Below, in pieces: positions 13,191 through 21,242 of a stretch of DNA of 21,328 nt; the first letter of the stretch is position 1, and each line of letters starts with the position of its first letter. Source of the stretch: JBBRLG01 sp038231495 (GTDB taxonomy: Bacteria; Planctomycetota; Planctomycetia; Gemmatales; Gemmataceae); the NCBI GenBank assembly GCA_038231495.1, contig JBBRLG010000049.1, forward strand, positions 1 to 21,328. The letters run 5' to 3'. Below the pieces are notes generated by a model. It ran no database searches and had not been told where the DNA came from. It saw only the letters and a program-made list of their open reading frames with translations. The translations under genes were made by a program, and so were the position numbers.

Positions 13191-14324
13191 ATGCGTTGGC
13201 TCGCGGCCCCCTTCGCCCTGCTGGTTGCCGTCGCCCTGGTGCCCACGCCTGCCCGGTCGTGCGTCCTGTGCGGCGGCGTGACTCAGGCACCCACATTCCG
13301 CCAGGAAGCCGCCCTGCCTTACTCGCGGCTGATTGTCCTGGGAACATTGCACAACCCCGATAAAAACTCGACGAGTACGGAGTTGCACGTCACGGGCGTG
13401 CTGCGTTCCGACCCGGCGCTGGGCGACAAGAAGGTCATTCCGCTGTCGCGGTACCAACCCTCGGACCCCAAGAACCCGCCGCAGTACCTGATCTTTTCGG
13501 ACGTGGACAAGGACAAATTCGACACCTTCCGGGGCGTACCGATCAAGACCGACGAAGGGGTCAATTACGTCAAGAAGGTCTTGAAACTGGACCCCAAGGA
13601 CCACGACGGCAACCTGCTGTTCTTTTTCAACTACCTCGAACACGCAGACACTGCCGTTGCCAACGACGCGTTCCTGGAATTCGCCAAAGCCGGGGACCAG
13701 GACATCGGCCGGATTGCCGGCAAGCTTGCGGCCGATAAGCTGCGCCGCTGGCTGAAGGAAGCGAAAACGCCAAGCGAACGCCTGGGCCTATACGCCTTCA
13801 TGCTCGGCGGCTGTGGCAACGAGGAGGACGCGGCCTACCTCCTGGGCGTGTTGAAAGAGCCGTCCGAACGCCTGTTGAACGCCTACGACGGCATCCTCGG
13901 CGGCTACATCCACCTGAAGCCGAAAGAAGGCTGGGACCTCGCGACGGCGCTGCTGAAGGACGGACGCAAGCCGTTCCAGCAACGGTTGTCGGTGGTGCGA
14001 ACCTTACAGTTCTATCACAGCTGGCAACCAACCGAGAGCCGGCCCCACGTCCTGAAGGGGTTGGGCGCGATGCTGGAACAGGGCGAGTTGGCGGACGTGG
14101 CCATTGAAGATTTACGCCGTTGGGAAATGTTCGATCTGACGCGCGACGTGCTGGGCGTCTACGGCAAGAAGGGTTTTGACGGCCCAATCCTGCGTCAGGC
14201 GATCGTCCGTTATGCACTTGCTTGCAAGGACGACAAAGAGGCAACCAAGTTCGTCCAGGCCCGCCGGAAGGACAGCCCGGAACTGGTGCAGGACGTGGAA
14301 GAGTCGATGAAATATGACAAGTGA
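13191..14324 (+). CDS. Exported CxxC protein with helical repeats, paralog 2
   Basis: This 377-aa protein is a clear paralog of the gene just upstream. Shared blocks include LFFFNYLE against LRFFFDYLD, DAFLEFAKAGD against DALKEFGNAD, YDGILGGYIHLKPKEG against LDGIIAAYTMLSPKEG, VAIEDLRRWE against LAIEDLRKWG, and ILRQAIVRYALACKD against VRRAVLRYALRCKD. A signal peptide (MRWLAAPFALLVAVALVPTP) precedes CVLC (C24, C27) at the mature N-terminus. The function is unknown, as for paralog 1. The frame is open from 13146, but ATG 13191 has AAGGAG eight bases upstream and begins the signal peptide. It probably arose by tandem duplication and may form a pair or heterodimer with its neighbour. The stop is followed by a palindrome and a convergent gene. 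Confidence 0.85.
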   Translation: MRWLAAPFALLVAVALVPTPARSCVLCGGVTQAPTFRQEAALPYSRLIVLGTLHNPDKNSTSTELHVTGVLRSDPALGDKKVIPLSRYQPSDPKNPPQYLIFSDVDKDKFDTFRGVPIKTDEGVNYVKKVLKLDPKDHDGNLLFFFNYLEHADTAVANDAFLEFAKAGDQDIGRIAGKLAADKLRRWLKEAKTPSERLGLYAFMLGGCGNEEDAAYLLGVLKEPSERLLNAYDGILGGYIHLKPKEGWDLATALLKDGRKPFQQRLSVVRTLQFYHSWQPTESRPHVLKGLGAMLEQGELADVAIEDLRRWEMFDLTRDVLGVYGKKGFDGPILRQAIVRYALACKDDKEATKFVQARRKDSPELVQDVEESMKYDK

Positions 14325-14328
14325 GTGA

Positions 14329-14374
14329 TTGCCGCTTGCGGCTTTGCAAATGCCTGCAAAGCCGCAAGCGGCAA
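14329..14374. repeat. 20-bp palindrome between convergent genes, copy A
   Basis: TTGCCGCTTGCGGCTTTGCA (14329-14348) and its exact reverse complement (14355-14374) are separated by AATGCC. It starts four bases after the stop of the CxxC paralog 2 and ends six bases before the stop of the convergent PD40 gene, so it could serve as a bidirectional terminator. A nearly identical copy lies at 15354-15399. Confidence 0.85.
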
Positions 14375-14379
14375 ACCCG

Positions 14380-15273
14380 TCAGTCTCTCTTCATCTTAAG
14401 CTGAGTGGTCTGAATCACGTACAAATCCAACCCGCCCTTCCCGCCGGGCCGGTCCGAAGCGAAATACAACAACGATCCGTCGCGGCTCAGGGACGGCGAC
14501 ATATCGCCCCTCGGCCCGTCGGCGTTGTTAAGCATTTCCAGCGGTTCGGGTTTACTCCAACCGTCCTTGCCGTAGGTCGAAACGAATAGGCCGGTACGGT
14601 CCTTGTCGAGGGGACCTTGCAGGTACATCGTCTTGCCGTCGGGCGTAAGGGTCGCGTGGTGAAAGTCGGCCGGCAGGTCGATCATTTTCGCTTCGCCGAA
14701 GCCTTGCGATCCGGTCACCTGCTTGCGCGTCACATAAAAGACCCGCCAACCTTCTTTCGTCTTGCGGCTGAAATAAAGCGTGTGCAAGTCCGCCGTCAAC
14801 CACGGGTTCAACTCGTCGGCCTCGGTGTCCACGGTGTTGAGCGGCGCCGCCTGCAAAAACGGCTTCTGGGGCGCAGTGCGCTGGGCGACGTAGATGTCGT
14901 AGTTCTTCGATTCCTTGTTCGTCTTGGTCGCGAAGAAGAACAACTCGTAGCCCTCGGCGTTGCGGCCGGTCAGGAAGCCCGGCCGGTCGTGTACTTCAGT
15001 CCGGATATTGGCCTCGTCCAACATTTCGCCGGCATTCCATTTCTGGTTGGCCGCGGGCCGGCGGGCGACCATGATGTCCCATTTTTTCTGGGCGTTGGCA
15101 GCGTAAAACAGCGTCAGGCCGTTTGGGGCCACTTGCGGGTCGTCCTCGTCCGCCTCCGTGTTGACCGGAAGGTTGGTAGGCGTGAGGGCTTTCGGCTCCT
15201 CCGGCGCTGCCGCGTTCAGACTCCACACCGCGACCACGGCAGATACGAACAGCACCACGGCGAACGGTTTCAT
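14380..15273 (-). CDS. Exported WD40-like (PD40/TolB-type) beta-propeller protein
   Basis: This 297-aa protein has a signal peptide (MKPFAVVLFVSAVVAVWSLN) and then repeated PD40 motifs of the TolB/WD40-like type. Visible copies are DEDDPQVAPNGLTLFYAAN, DELNPWLTADLHTLYFSRK, FHHATLTPDGKTMYLQG and DMSPSLSRDGSLLYFASDR; the last is the classic PSLSxDGxxLYFxSDRPGGxGGxDLY form. Such propellers bind partners or carbohydrate in the periplasm or at the surface; no catalytic site is visible. Start: ATG at 15273 with AGGAG ten bases upstream. The leader holds a 7-bp hairpin (15299-15318). It lies downstream of the giant FecR/VIT gene on the same strand, separated from it by a palindrome, so it may be transcribed on its own. 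Confidence 0.85.
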   Translation of the reverse strand: MKPFAVVLFVSAVVAVWSLNAAAPEEPKALTPTNLPVNTEADEDDPQVAPNGLTLFYAANAQKKWDIMVARRPAANQKWNAGEMLDEANIRTEVHDRPGFLTGRNAEGYELFFFATKTNKESKNYDIYVAQRTAPQKPFLQAAPLNTVDTEADELNPWLTADLHTLYFSRKTKEGWRVFYVTRKQVTGSQGFGEAKMIDLPADFHHATLTPDGKTMYLQGPLDKDRTGLFVSTYGKDGWSKPEPLEMLNNADGPRGDMSPSLSRDGSLLYFASDRPGGKGGLDLYVIQTTQLKMKRD

Positions 15274-15298
15274 GACTGGCCAGCTCCTGATTCACACG

Positions 15299-15318
15299 AC
15301 CCGTTTGAACCAACGGGT
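15299..15318 (-). promoter_or_regulatory. Leader hairpin of the PD40 gene
   Basis: ACCCGTT (15299-15305) and AACGGGT (15312-15318) form a 7-bp stem with a 6-base loop about 25 bases before the PD40 start. A TAGAAT hexamer on the minus strand (15327-15322) just upstream may be the -10, with TTGGTG (15348-15343) a poorly spaced -35 (15 bases). The hairpin would then lie at the 5' end of the mRNA. Confidence 0.3.
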
Positions 15319-15353
15319 TCTATTCTACCAAACGACAGGATTCACCAACGAAA

Positions 15354-15399
15354 TTGCCGCTTGCGGCTTTGCAGGCAGTCGCAAAGCCGCAAGCGGCAA
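15354..15399. repeat. 19-bp palindrome between minus-strand genes, copy B
   Basis: The left arm (15354-15372) and right arm (15381-15399) are exact reverse complements around AGGCAGTC. The arms are the same sequence as copy A at 14329-14374; only the loop differs. It lies 15 bases beyond the end of the giant gene and about 80 bases before the PD40 start, where it could end transcription of the former. Confidence 0.85.
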
Positions 15400-15413
15400 A
15401 CCCCGCAAGCTGT

Positions 15414-18400
15414 TTAGCGCTGCTCCAACTGCCAGCGCGCGTTGGCCTGAACGCTATCGTAGTAGGAATCCCACTTCGTTTCCGCGATCTGCCGCAAAAT
15501 CGTGTTCGAGCCGGCCACGTCGCCCCCCTGGCGTTTGTTCTGCGCCCGGTCCCACAGGATCAAAGCGTCTTTGGGGTTCGCTTCGGTCGCGGTCGCGTAA
15601 GCGCGGTCGGCGGTGTCGAAATCGCCTTGCCGTTGCAGACGTTGGGCCAACTCGGTCCACGTCCCCGCGTTGGTCGGTTGCCGGCCCACGGACGTTGTCA
15701 GATACTCCCAGGCAATGGCGCGGGCACCGATCAAGTTTAAGATTTCCGACGCGGTCTGGCACGCGCCGGTCGCCTCGGGGTCGTGTTTGCGCCAGCGGTC
15801 CACGGCACGAATGGTGCGCGGCGCGATGTCGCCCGGCACCCCCCCCGCCCCCCCGTCGTAAGGGGGGGAGTGAACGGCAACTTCTCCCCCCCTTTGGAAG
15901 GGGGGGCCGGGGGGGTGCATGACGGCCGTGCCGACCACCGCACGGTAGTGGTTCAACAACCGGCCGTAGTCGGTCCGCCACGACTGCAAGTCGATCACGT
16001 CCGGCAAGTCGGCGAACTCCAAATCGAGCGCGCGTTCCAGACAATGCACGGCCTTCGCGGTACTCCCGCGCTCGTCGGCCACGGTCGCCGCCAACCGCCA
16101 CAGGCCAGGTAGATTGACATAGGCTTCACGGTTTAGCAAGCCGTCGATCAACTCCTCCGCCCGTGCGGTGTTCGCCAGCCGCCGGTAATGGCCGACCGCC
16201 AGCAGCGTCGTCCGGAGTTGGCGGTCGCGCACCGCGCCGGCCAACACCTCCGCCTGTCGCGCCGGGTCTAGTTTGCGGTACTCCTCAATGGCTTGCAGTT
16301 CGGCTCGCAACGATTCGCCGGCGTCGTCCAGGCCGGCCAACGCCCGCTTCATCAGGTTGTCCGCCAACGGCCGGTCGCCGAGTTGGTGACATTGCGTTGC
16401 CAGTGCGACCACGGCACCGCGCCGGTCCTTCTTCAAAAACTCGTCGGTGGCCTGCTGCATTAGCGGGTTCCACAAGTCCGGGCGTGGCCCGGCGGCTTGC
16501 AGCGCGTTGCGGAACCGGCCGTCGATGGCAGGTAGCACGCCGGCTTTCAGATCCTTCCGGTAAAGCGCCGTGAACAGGGTACGAGCCTCGTCCACATGCC
16601 CGGCATTGGCTAAACAACTCGCCTGTTCGTAGCGGGCGTTGGGGTCGTCCACCCCCCCGGTCCCCCCCTTCGTAAGGGGGGGCCAGGGGGGGTCGGACGC
16701 GATGGCGTCCCATTGCCACGTGAGCCACAGCCAATAGCGCGAATAAAGGGCACCGTTGTGGGGACCGCGGTTGTCCTGAACGTGCGTCAGCAGTGCCCAG
16801 CCCAGCACGTTCGCGCGGTTCCGTTGGATAAAATCGGTGTAATGGTTTTCGTCCGTGCGGTACGCCGTGGGCACCAGCCACCGGGGCGCGCGGTTGGGGT
16901 CGCGCAGCCACAGGTCGTAAAACTCGGCCACGCGACGCAAGAAACTGTCCGGCTGGCCGACCGTCGCACTGACGTGGATCGGCAAACGCTCCTGCAATTC
17001 GCGGTAGGTGTGGTTGCCGTGCAGTAGCAGGTAGCGGGCAACGGGCGTATCCGCCTGGGCAGTGAGCGCCGGCACGCATTCCGGGTCGTCACCCACCTCG
17101 ACGCCGCTGGCAAAAAGTATGGTGAACAAACCGACCCGGCGGTCGCCGTGCGCCAGGAAGCAGTCGCGGACGACGTGCCGCGCGTCGTCCGCGTGCCCGT
17201 GGGCGTAGAGGGCGGCCAACAGTTCCAGCGCTGCGTCCGGCCCGAGGTAGCTGTAGCAGGCGTTCTCCGGGTCGGTGAGGGCACGGTTGGGGTCCAGGTT
17301 GCACTCGGCGAAAACGTGTTGCCGGGTGCGCAACGGCAGCGGCAGCACGACGAGCGCTTGCGTTTCCGGACGCAGGTTCGGCTCCTTCGCCGCGGCGAGG
17401 GACTGTTCGCTCTTGGCGTGTTCGCGTCCCTCGGCGTCGAGTCGTCGCACGCCGCCCATGCCGTCGTAGACTTCCCGCGCGACGATAGTGATCTTGCCTT
17501 CTTCGACTGCGACGATTTGGCGTTCGGCCAGGCGGTCCGCCGTGAAAACAAGGTGCATACGGACGTAGCCCGGCAATTTGCCATCGACCCGCTTGAGGTT
17601 TTTGACCGCGTGCGGGACCACAGCGACCGTGTGCGCGTCCGTCATTTCGAGGTCGGCACCATGGGCAAGGTCTTCCGCCGGCGGCGTCAACCACGGGACG
17701 GCGCTCAAGAGTTCGGCCCGGTGAAACCGCGAGACGGACCGGCGTGCCGCCAGACCCAACTCCGGATAAAGGTGCAACAGGCTGTCGCCGTCGCACACGA
17801 CCGTCTCGCGCAGGCCAAGCGGCAGGGTGCGTTCGTAGACGTAGCGGCCACTGCCGTCGAAGGTTAAGGACTCGCCGGTTACATCCTTGCCGTTGGCCGG
17901 CACGAACCGCCGCCAACCTGCCTTGCGGGCCTGGTCGATGAGTTGCCGTGCGCCCGGATCGATGTGGCCGGGGGCGTTGCGCAACTCCGGAGCGGCTTCA
18001 GCCTCCAGGGCTGCTTCAATGTCCGCACCGCTAGTATTTAGCCCCGGCGCGTAACCCACCAGGTCGGTGAAAAGGCGTTGGTCGTTGCTGAAGAAGATGC
18101 GCTCGTAAAGGGACGAGTGTGCAGCGTTTCTCCCGCTTCGGCGGTACTCAAACTCTTCAATCCCCCGTTCGAGCCCACTGGTCAGCATTACCGGCTTCTC
18201 CGCCGGCACGAACCCCAATTCGCTGAGTCTTTCCTGTTTTTGAATGGTAAATCCGGCCTTCCGCTTTCCGAAAATAGCGCCCGGTTCGGCCAGTTTCAGG
18301 CCGAAGTCGTCCACCCGTTGTTGCTGGGCAAACATTTCCGGCGTTGCATCGCGCATCGCCGATTCCTTCAGCCAACGATGGGTGCCGTCCGTTTCAGCAA

Positions 18401-21242
18401 AGTAGTTGGAAATGGGGCGGGAGATACCACGGACTTGCCGTGCTGGCAACCGATCAACATCTATCGCATACTCGCTATAGCGGATTGCAGCGCTCTTGTC
18501 GCTCCTGGTTCTCTCCCCATCGACGAAGCGGCCGTTAAAATCCGCGAGCCCCCTGTAGGAAAACAGCTCCTTCTTCTTTTCCGCGTCCACGGGAATTACC
18601 ATGTCACTGACTTGTAGGGAATCCCGCAGCTCGCGCGATTTTTGGCCTCCAAACCGTTGCATTGACCGGCCAGCTCGAAGCATCACGTCCCCCGCATCGC
18701 CGGCCCGTCGTCCAAGGTTCGCTTTCTGCCTGTCACCCAGAAAGCCTTCATCGTTTTCCGGCAAGCCGTAAGCCCCGCTATAAACCTGCACCGCCGTCAG
18801 GACCGTGCCGCGGTTTTGGCTGCGGTCGTTGCCGCAATCGAGCCAGCGGGCCGGCACGCGCACCAGCATCGTTTGCAGTACCTGGTTCGCCCCTGGCTTC
18901 GCGCCCTTCGGCGCGTTGCGCACGTCTACTGGTTGGGTGGGATCGGGTTCGTACACCACCGGGATCGTGTCGGCACACGGGTACAGCGCCCAATGGTCCT
19001 TGCGGCCACGGTCTACCTTGAATTCGCGGTACATCTCCTCGTTTTCCAGCACGAGCAGCGACGTGAAAGGCGTCATCACATACATCGCCTTGCTCAACTC
19101 GATGATGCGTTGCTGATTGTCCGGCAAGTTCAAGGCCAGCAGGCGGTCAATTTCGAGCTTGGCCCAGGTGCGCGGCAAATAGTCCGCTCCACCGGCAGCG
19201 TTCGTGACCGCGACCTCCTCGCGGTACGGCTTGCCGTCGAGCAGGCCGGTGACGACCAGCGATTCGGGCACGCGCGGCTTGCCCTTGCCCTCGGGGCCGT
19301 CCGGCGGCACCAGCCGGGCGATGGCACAGATTTCTTCGCCCTGCGAGATCGACGGGTTGTCCACCAGGAAGCGCATCTGCTTGTTTTCGTCCGCGTCCTG
19401 GTTCTTATCGCCGACCTGGACGTTCATGAGCCGGGGCGTGTTCAGCGTCGCCAGCAGGTCGAAGGCCCGCCAGGTGATCGGCTCGTCCGGGTTGATCTGC
19501 GTGTAAAAGCCGCCAGTGCGCTCCGCCGCCTGTTTCATAAAGTTGCGGTCGTAGTGCTTGCCGACGCCGACGCCGACATAGCGGATGCCCTTGGGAATGC
19601 GGTCGGGCAGGTCGGTCTGGAGTACACCCATGTGCGTTATGCCCGATCCGACATGGACCAGATAGGGGTTCTGGCTCTGTTTTGCCGCGTCGCCGACGGC
19701 CGCGAATGCCCGGCCCAGGTCGAGCGCGCCGACCAGGTGGGTGCGGTCGAGGAAAGCCATTGCGGCGTTGACCCGGTTGGGGGTCGCAGGCACCGCGTCG
19801 TCCGCAAAGGCATGAACGGTGGTCCCGGCCGTGAGGACGCGGAACGTGTCGTCGTGCTCGGCGTTGTTCAGGAGGGTGCGCACGATCTCGATCTGCACGC
19901 GGGCCAGCAGGGGGTCGCGGTCGGCGGAGCTTTCAAAGAGGATGATCCAGTCGCGCCGTTCCGACTTGGCCGCGGTGCGCAATTCGGGGCGGAAGCGCAG
20001 CAGCAAGTAGCTCTTGCCATCCTGGTCGGCGCGGGAATAGCGCACCGGCTCGTCGGGCGTCGCCGCGGCGCTGGCAAGGTCGAGGACCACGTCCTGATCG
20101 ACCCGCGCCCGTTGCGCCTCGGCGGTCAGCACGAGGTCGCGGCCGTCGGGGGCGATCTTCATGCGTGGGTGGGTGGGGCTGGCGGCGCGCAGCGTCGCCC
20201 CGTTCTTGACGCGGGCGCTGAACGACCAGTCGTTGACGACTTGCAGGCTGTGACCCGCCGGAAAGCGGTACTGCGTCTTGCCGTAGAGCGTGGGCAATCG
20301 CTGGGTGTAGCTAAGGACAATACGTTTCTCTTGCCGGCCTTCCAGCGGGAACACGCGCATTTTGAACGTGGTGCCGTCCACCCATTCGAGGAGGGCCGGG
20401 TCGCGCTGGCTGTTGACGATGCGGTTGTAAACCTGTTGGGCGTACTCGCGCTCCGCCATGCCGCCTTCCATCAGATGGCCGTCCACGTACATCGCCAGCC
20501 GCGACAGCGACGCGTCCGGCGGCAACGGGAAGTAGAAGGTGCCTTCGAGCCGCCACGGGTGGTGGTTGAAATAAGTCTGGTCGATGGTCGTGCGTGCGAA
20601 ACCGTCTTCAACGTGAACGTCCACATGGTAGTTGCGCAGGCTGAGTTTCGCCTCCTGGCCGTTGGTATCGACGGCAATAAGGGCGCCGCCGTCGAACTGG
20701 CTGGCGGGCACCAGGACGGAATCGGCCTCGCTCATCAAGTCGCGCGTCCAGTCGAGGACATGAGTAACGCGCTCGGCGGGTGTGACGGCGGCCGTCCCCG
20801 GCTTGGCGTCAGCGGCGTTGCGGCGGGCGTCGTGCAGGATGTTACCGTGCGGCACCACCATTTCCGCCCCTTGCCCTTCCACCTTCACCTTGCCCTGCGA
20901 AACAAGCAAATCTGATCCGCGCGGGTCGGCCTGCACTGCGAACTTTGTTCCAAAAGCAGTGAACGTCTTATCCGGTGCCAGGACGGTGAAGGTCGCGCCC
21001 GATTGGTTCGGCGCTGCCGGCGACACCTCAACAAAGACCTCGCCCATGTCGAGTTGCACCTTGCGGTCTTCGGCCAGCCGGACCTTCGTGTTCTGATTCA
21101 CATAAAGCACGGAACCGTCCGGCAGTGTGGCCCGTCGGCGTTCGCCCGCCGCGGTTTGGATGACGTCACCGACCTCCAGCGCTTTCGCCGGCGTGGCGTC
21201 GGGCCGCGGCCCCGGCAGAAACTTTTCGTTTAAGGATTCCAC
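15414..21242 (-). CDS. Giant FecR + VIT + degenerate vWA + helical-repeat protein
   Basis: The 1942-aa product has a FecR-like domain at about 24-136 (VGDVIQTAAGERRRATLPDG, GEVFVEVSP, FTAFGTKFAV). A VIT domain follows at about 198-318 (DGFARTTIDQTYFNHHPWRL, WVDGTTFKMRVFPLEGRQEK), then a vWA-like domain at about 430-625. The vWA metal site is degenerate: FESSAD (E437, S439, D441) replaces DxSxS. A linker at about 860-1055 is visibly less GC-rich, and a long C-terminal helical, TPR-like part extends from about 1300 to the end. In-frame palindromic repeats add about 13 residues near 1518-1530 and about 26 near 1775-1802. Homologs of this planctomycete type are surface or periplasmic proteins of unknown role. 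The GTG start touches AAAAAGGAG with no spacer, and no membrane helix precedes the FecR domain, so the N-terminus is doubtful. Confidence 0.8.
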   Translation of the reverse strand: MESLNEKFLPGPRPDATPAKALEVGDVIQTAAGERRRATLPDGSVLYVNQNTKVRLAEDRKVQLDMGEVFVEVSPAAPNQSGATFTVLAPDKTFTAFGTKFAVQADPRGSDLLVSQGKVKVEGQGAEMVVPHGNILHDARRNAADAKPGTAAVTPAERVTHVLDWTRDLMSEADSVLVPASQFDGGALIAVDTNGQEAKLSLRNYHVDVHVEDGFARTTIDQTYFNHHPWRLEGTFYFPLPPDASLSRLAMYVDGHLMEGGMAEREYAQQVYNRIVNSQRDPALLEWVDGTTFKMRVFPLEGRQEKRIVLSYTQRLPTLYGKTQYRFPAGHSLQVVNDWSFSARVKNGATLRAASPTHPRMKIAPDGRDLVLTAEAQRARVDQDVVLDLASAAATPDEPVRYSRADQDGKSYLLLRFRPELRTAAKSERRDWIILFESSADRDPLLARVQIEIVRTLLNNAEHDDTFRVLTAGTTVHAFADDAVPATPNRVNAAMAFLDRTHLVGALDLGRAFAAVGDAAKQSQNPYLVHVGSGITHMGVLQTDLPDRIPKGIRYVGVGVGKHYDRNFMKQAAERTGGFYTQINPDEPITWRAFDLLATLNTPRLMNVQVGDKNQDADENKQMRFLVDNPSISQGEEICAIARLVPPDGPEGKGKPRVPESLVVTGLLDGKPYREEVAVTNAAGGADYLPRTWAKLEIDRLLALNLPDNQQRIIELSKAMYVMTPFTSLLVLENEEMYREFKVDRGRKDHWALYPCADTIPVVYEPDPTQPVDVRNAPKGAKPGANQVLQTMLVRVPARWLDCGNDRSQNRGTVLTAVQVYSGAYGLPENDEGFLGDRQKANLGRRAGDAGDVMLRAGRSMQRFGGQKSRELRDSLQVSDMVIPVDAEKKKELFSYRGLADFNGRFVDGERTRSDKSAAIRYSEYAIDVDRLPARQVRGISRPISNYFAETDGTHRWLKESAMRDATPEMFAQQQRVDDFGLKLAEPGAIFGKRKAGFTIQKQERLSELGFVPAEKPVMLTSGLERGIEEFEYRRSGRNAAHSSLYERIFFSNDQRLFTDLVGYAPGLNTSGADIEAALEAEAAPELRNAPGHIDPGARQLIDQARKAGWRRFVPANGKDVTGESLTFDGSGRYVYERTLPLGLRETVVCDGDSLLHLYPELGLAARRSVSRFHRAELLSAVPWLTPPAEDLAHGADLEMTDAHTVAVVPHAVKNLKRVDGKLPGYVRMHLVFTADRLAERQIVAVEEGKITIVAREVYDGMGGVRRLDAEGREHAKSEQSLAAAKEPNLRPETQALVVLPLPLRTRQHVFAECNLDPNRALTDPENACYSYLGPDAALELLAALYAHGHADDARHVVRDCFLAHGDRRVGLFTILFASGVEVGDDPECVPALTAQADTPVARYLLLHGNHTYRELQERLPIHVSATVGQPDSFLRRVAEFYDLWLRDPNRAPRWLVPTAYRTDENHYTDFIQRNRANVLGWALLTHVQDNRGPHNGALYSRYWLWLTWQWDAIASDPPWPPLTKGGTGGVDDPNARYEQASCLANAGHVDEARTLFTALYRKDLKAGVLPAIDGRFRNALQAAGPRPDLWNPLMQQATDEFLKKDRRGAVVALATQCHQLGDRPLADNLMKRALAGLDDAGESLRAELQAIEEYRKLDPARQAEVLAGAVRDRQLRTTLLAVGHYRRLANTARAEELIDGLLNREAYVNLPGLWRLAATVADERGSTAKAVHCLERALDLEFADLPDVIDLQSWRTDYGRLLNHYRAVVGTAVMHPPGPPFQRGGEVAVHSPPYDGGAGGVPGDIAPRTIRAVDRWRKHDPEATGACQTASEILNLIGARAIAWEYLTTSVGRQPTNAGTWTELAQRLQRQGDFDTADRAYATATEANPKDALILWDRAQNKRQGGDVAGSNTILRQIAETKWDSYYDSVQANARWQLEQR
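15839..15916. repeat. C/G-rich palindromic repeat inside the giant gene, copy 1
   Basis: Two adjoining units: C-run, CGTCGTAA, G-run, then a spacer, C-run, TTTGGAA, G-run. On the coding strand they read in frame as HPPGPPFQRGGE and HSPPYDGGAGGVPGD at about residues 1775-1802 of the giant protein. Same family as 13049-13147. Confidence 0.85.
16652..16692. repeat. C/G-rich palindromic repeat inside the giant gene, copy 2
   Basis: C7, GGT, C7, TTCGTAA, G7, CCA, G7: one palindromic unit of 41 bases. It is translated in frame as DPPWPPLTKGGTGGVDD at about residues 1516-1532 of the giant protein. It keeps the frame and adds no stop. Confidence 0.9.

Noticed and set aside
18816..20915. A 699-codon open frame on the plus strand opposite the giant gene
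   Set aside because: It is an antisense shadow of the FecR/VIT gene, with no domain and no ribosome-binding site.
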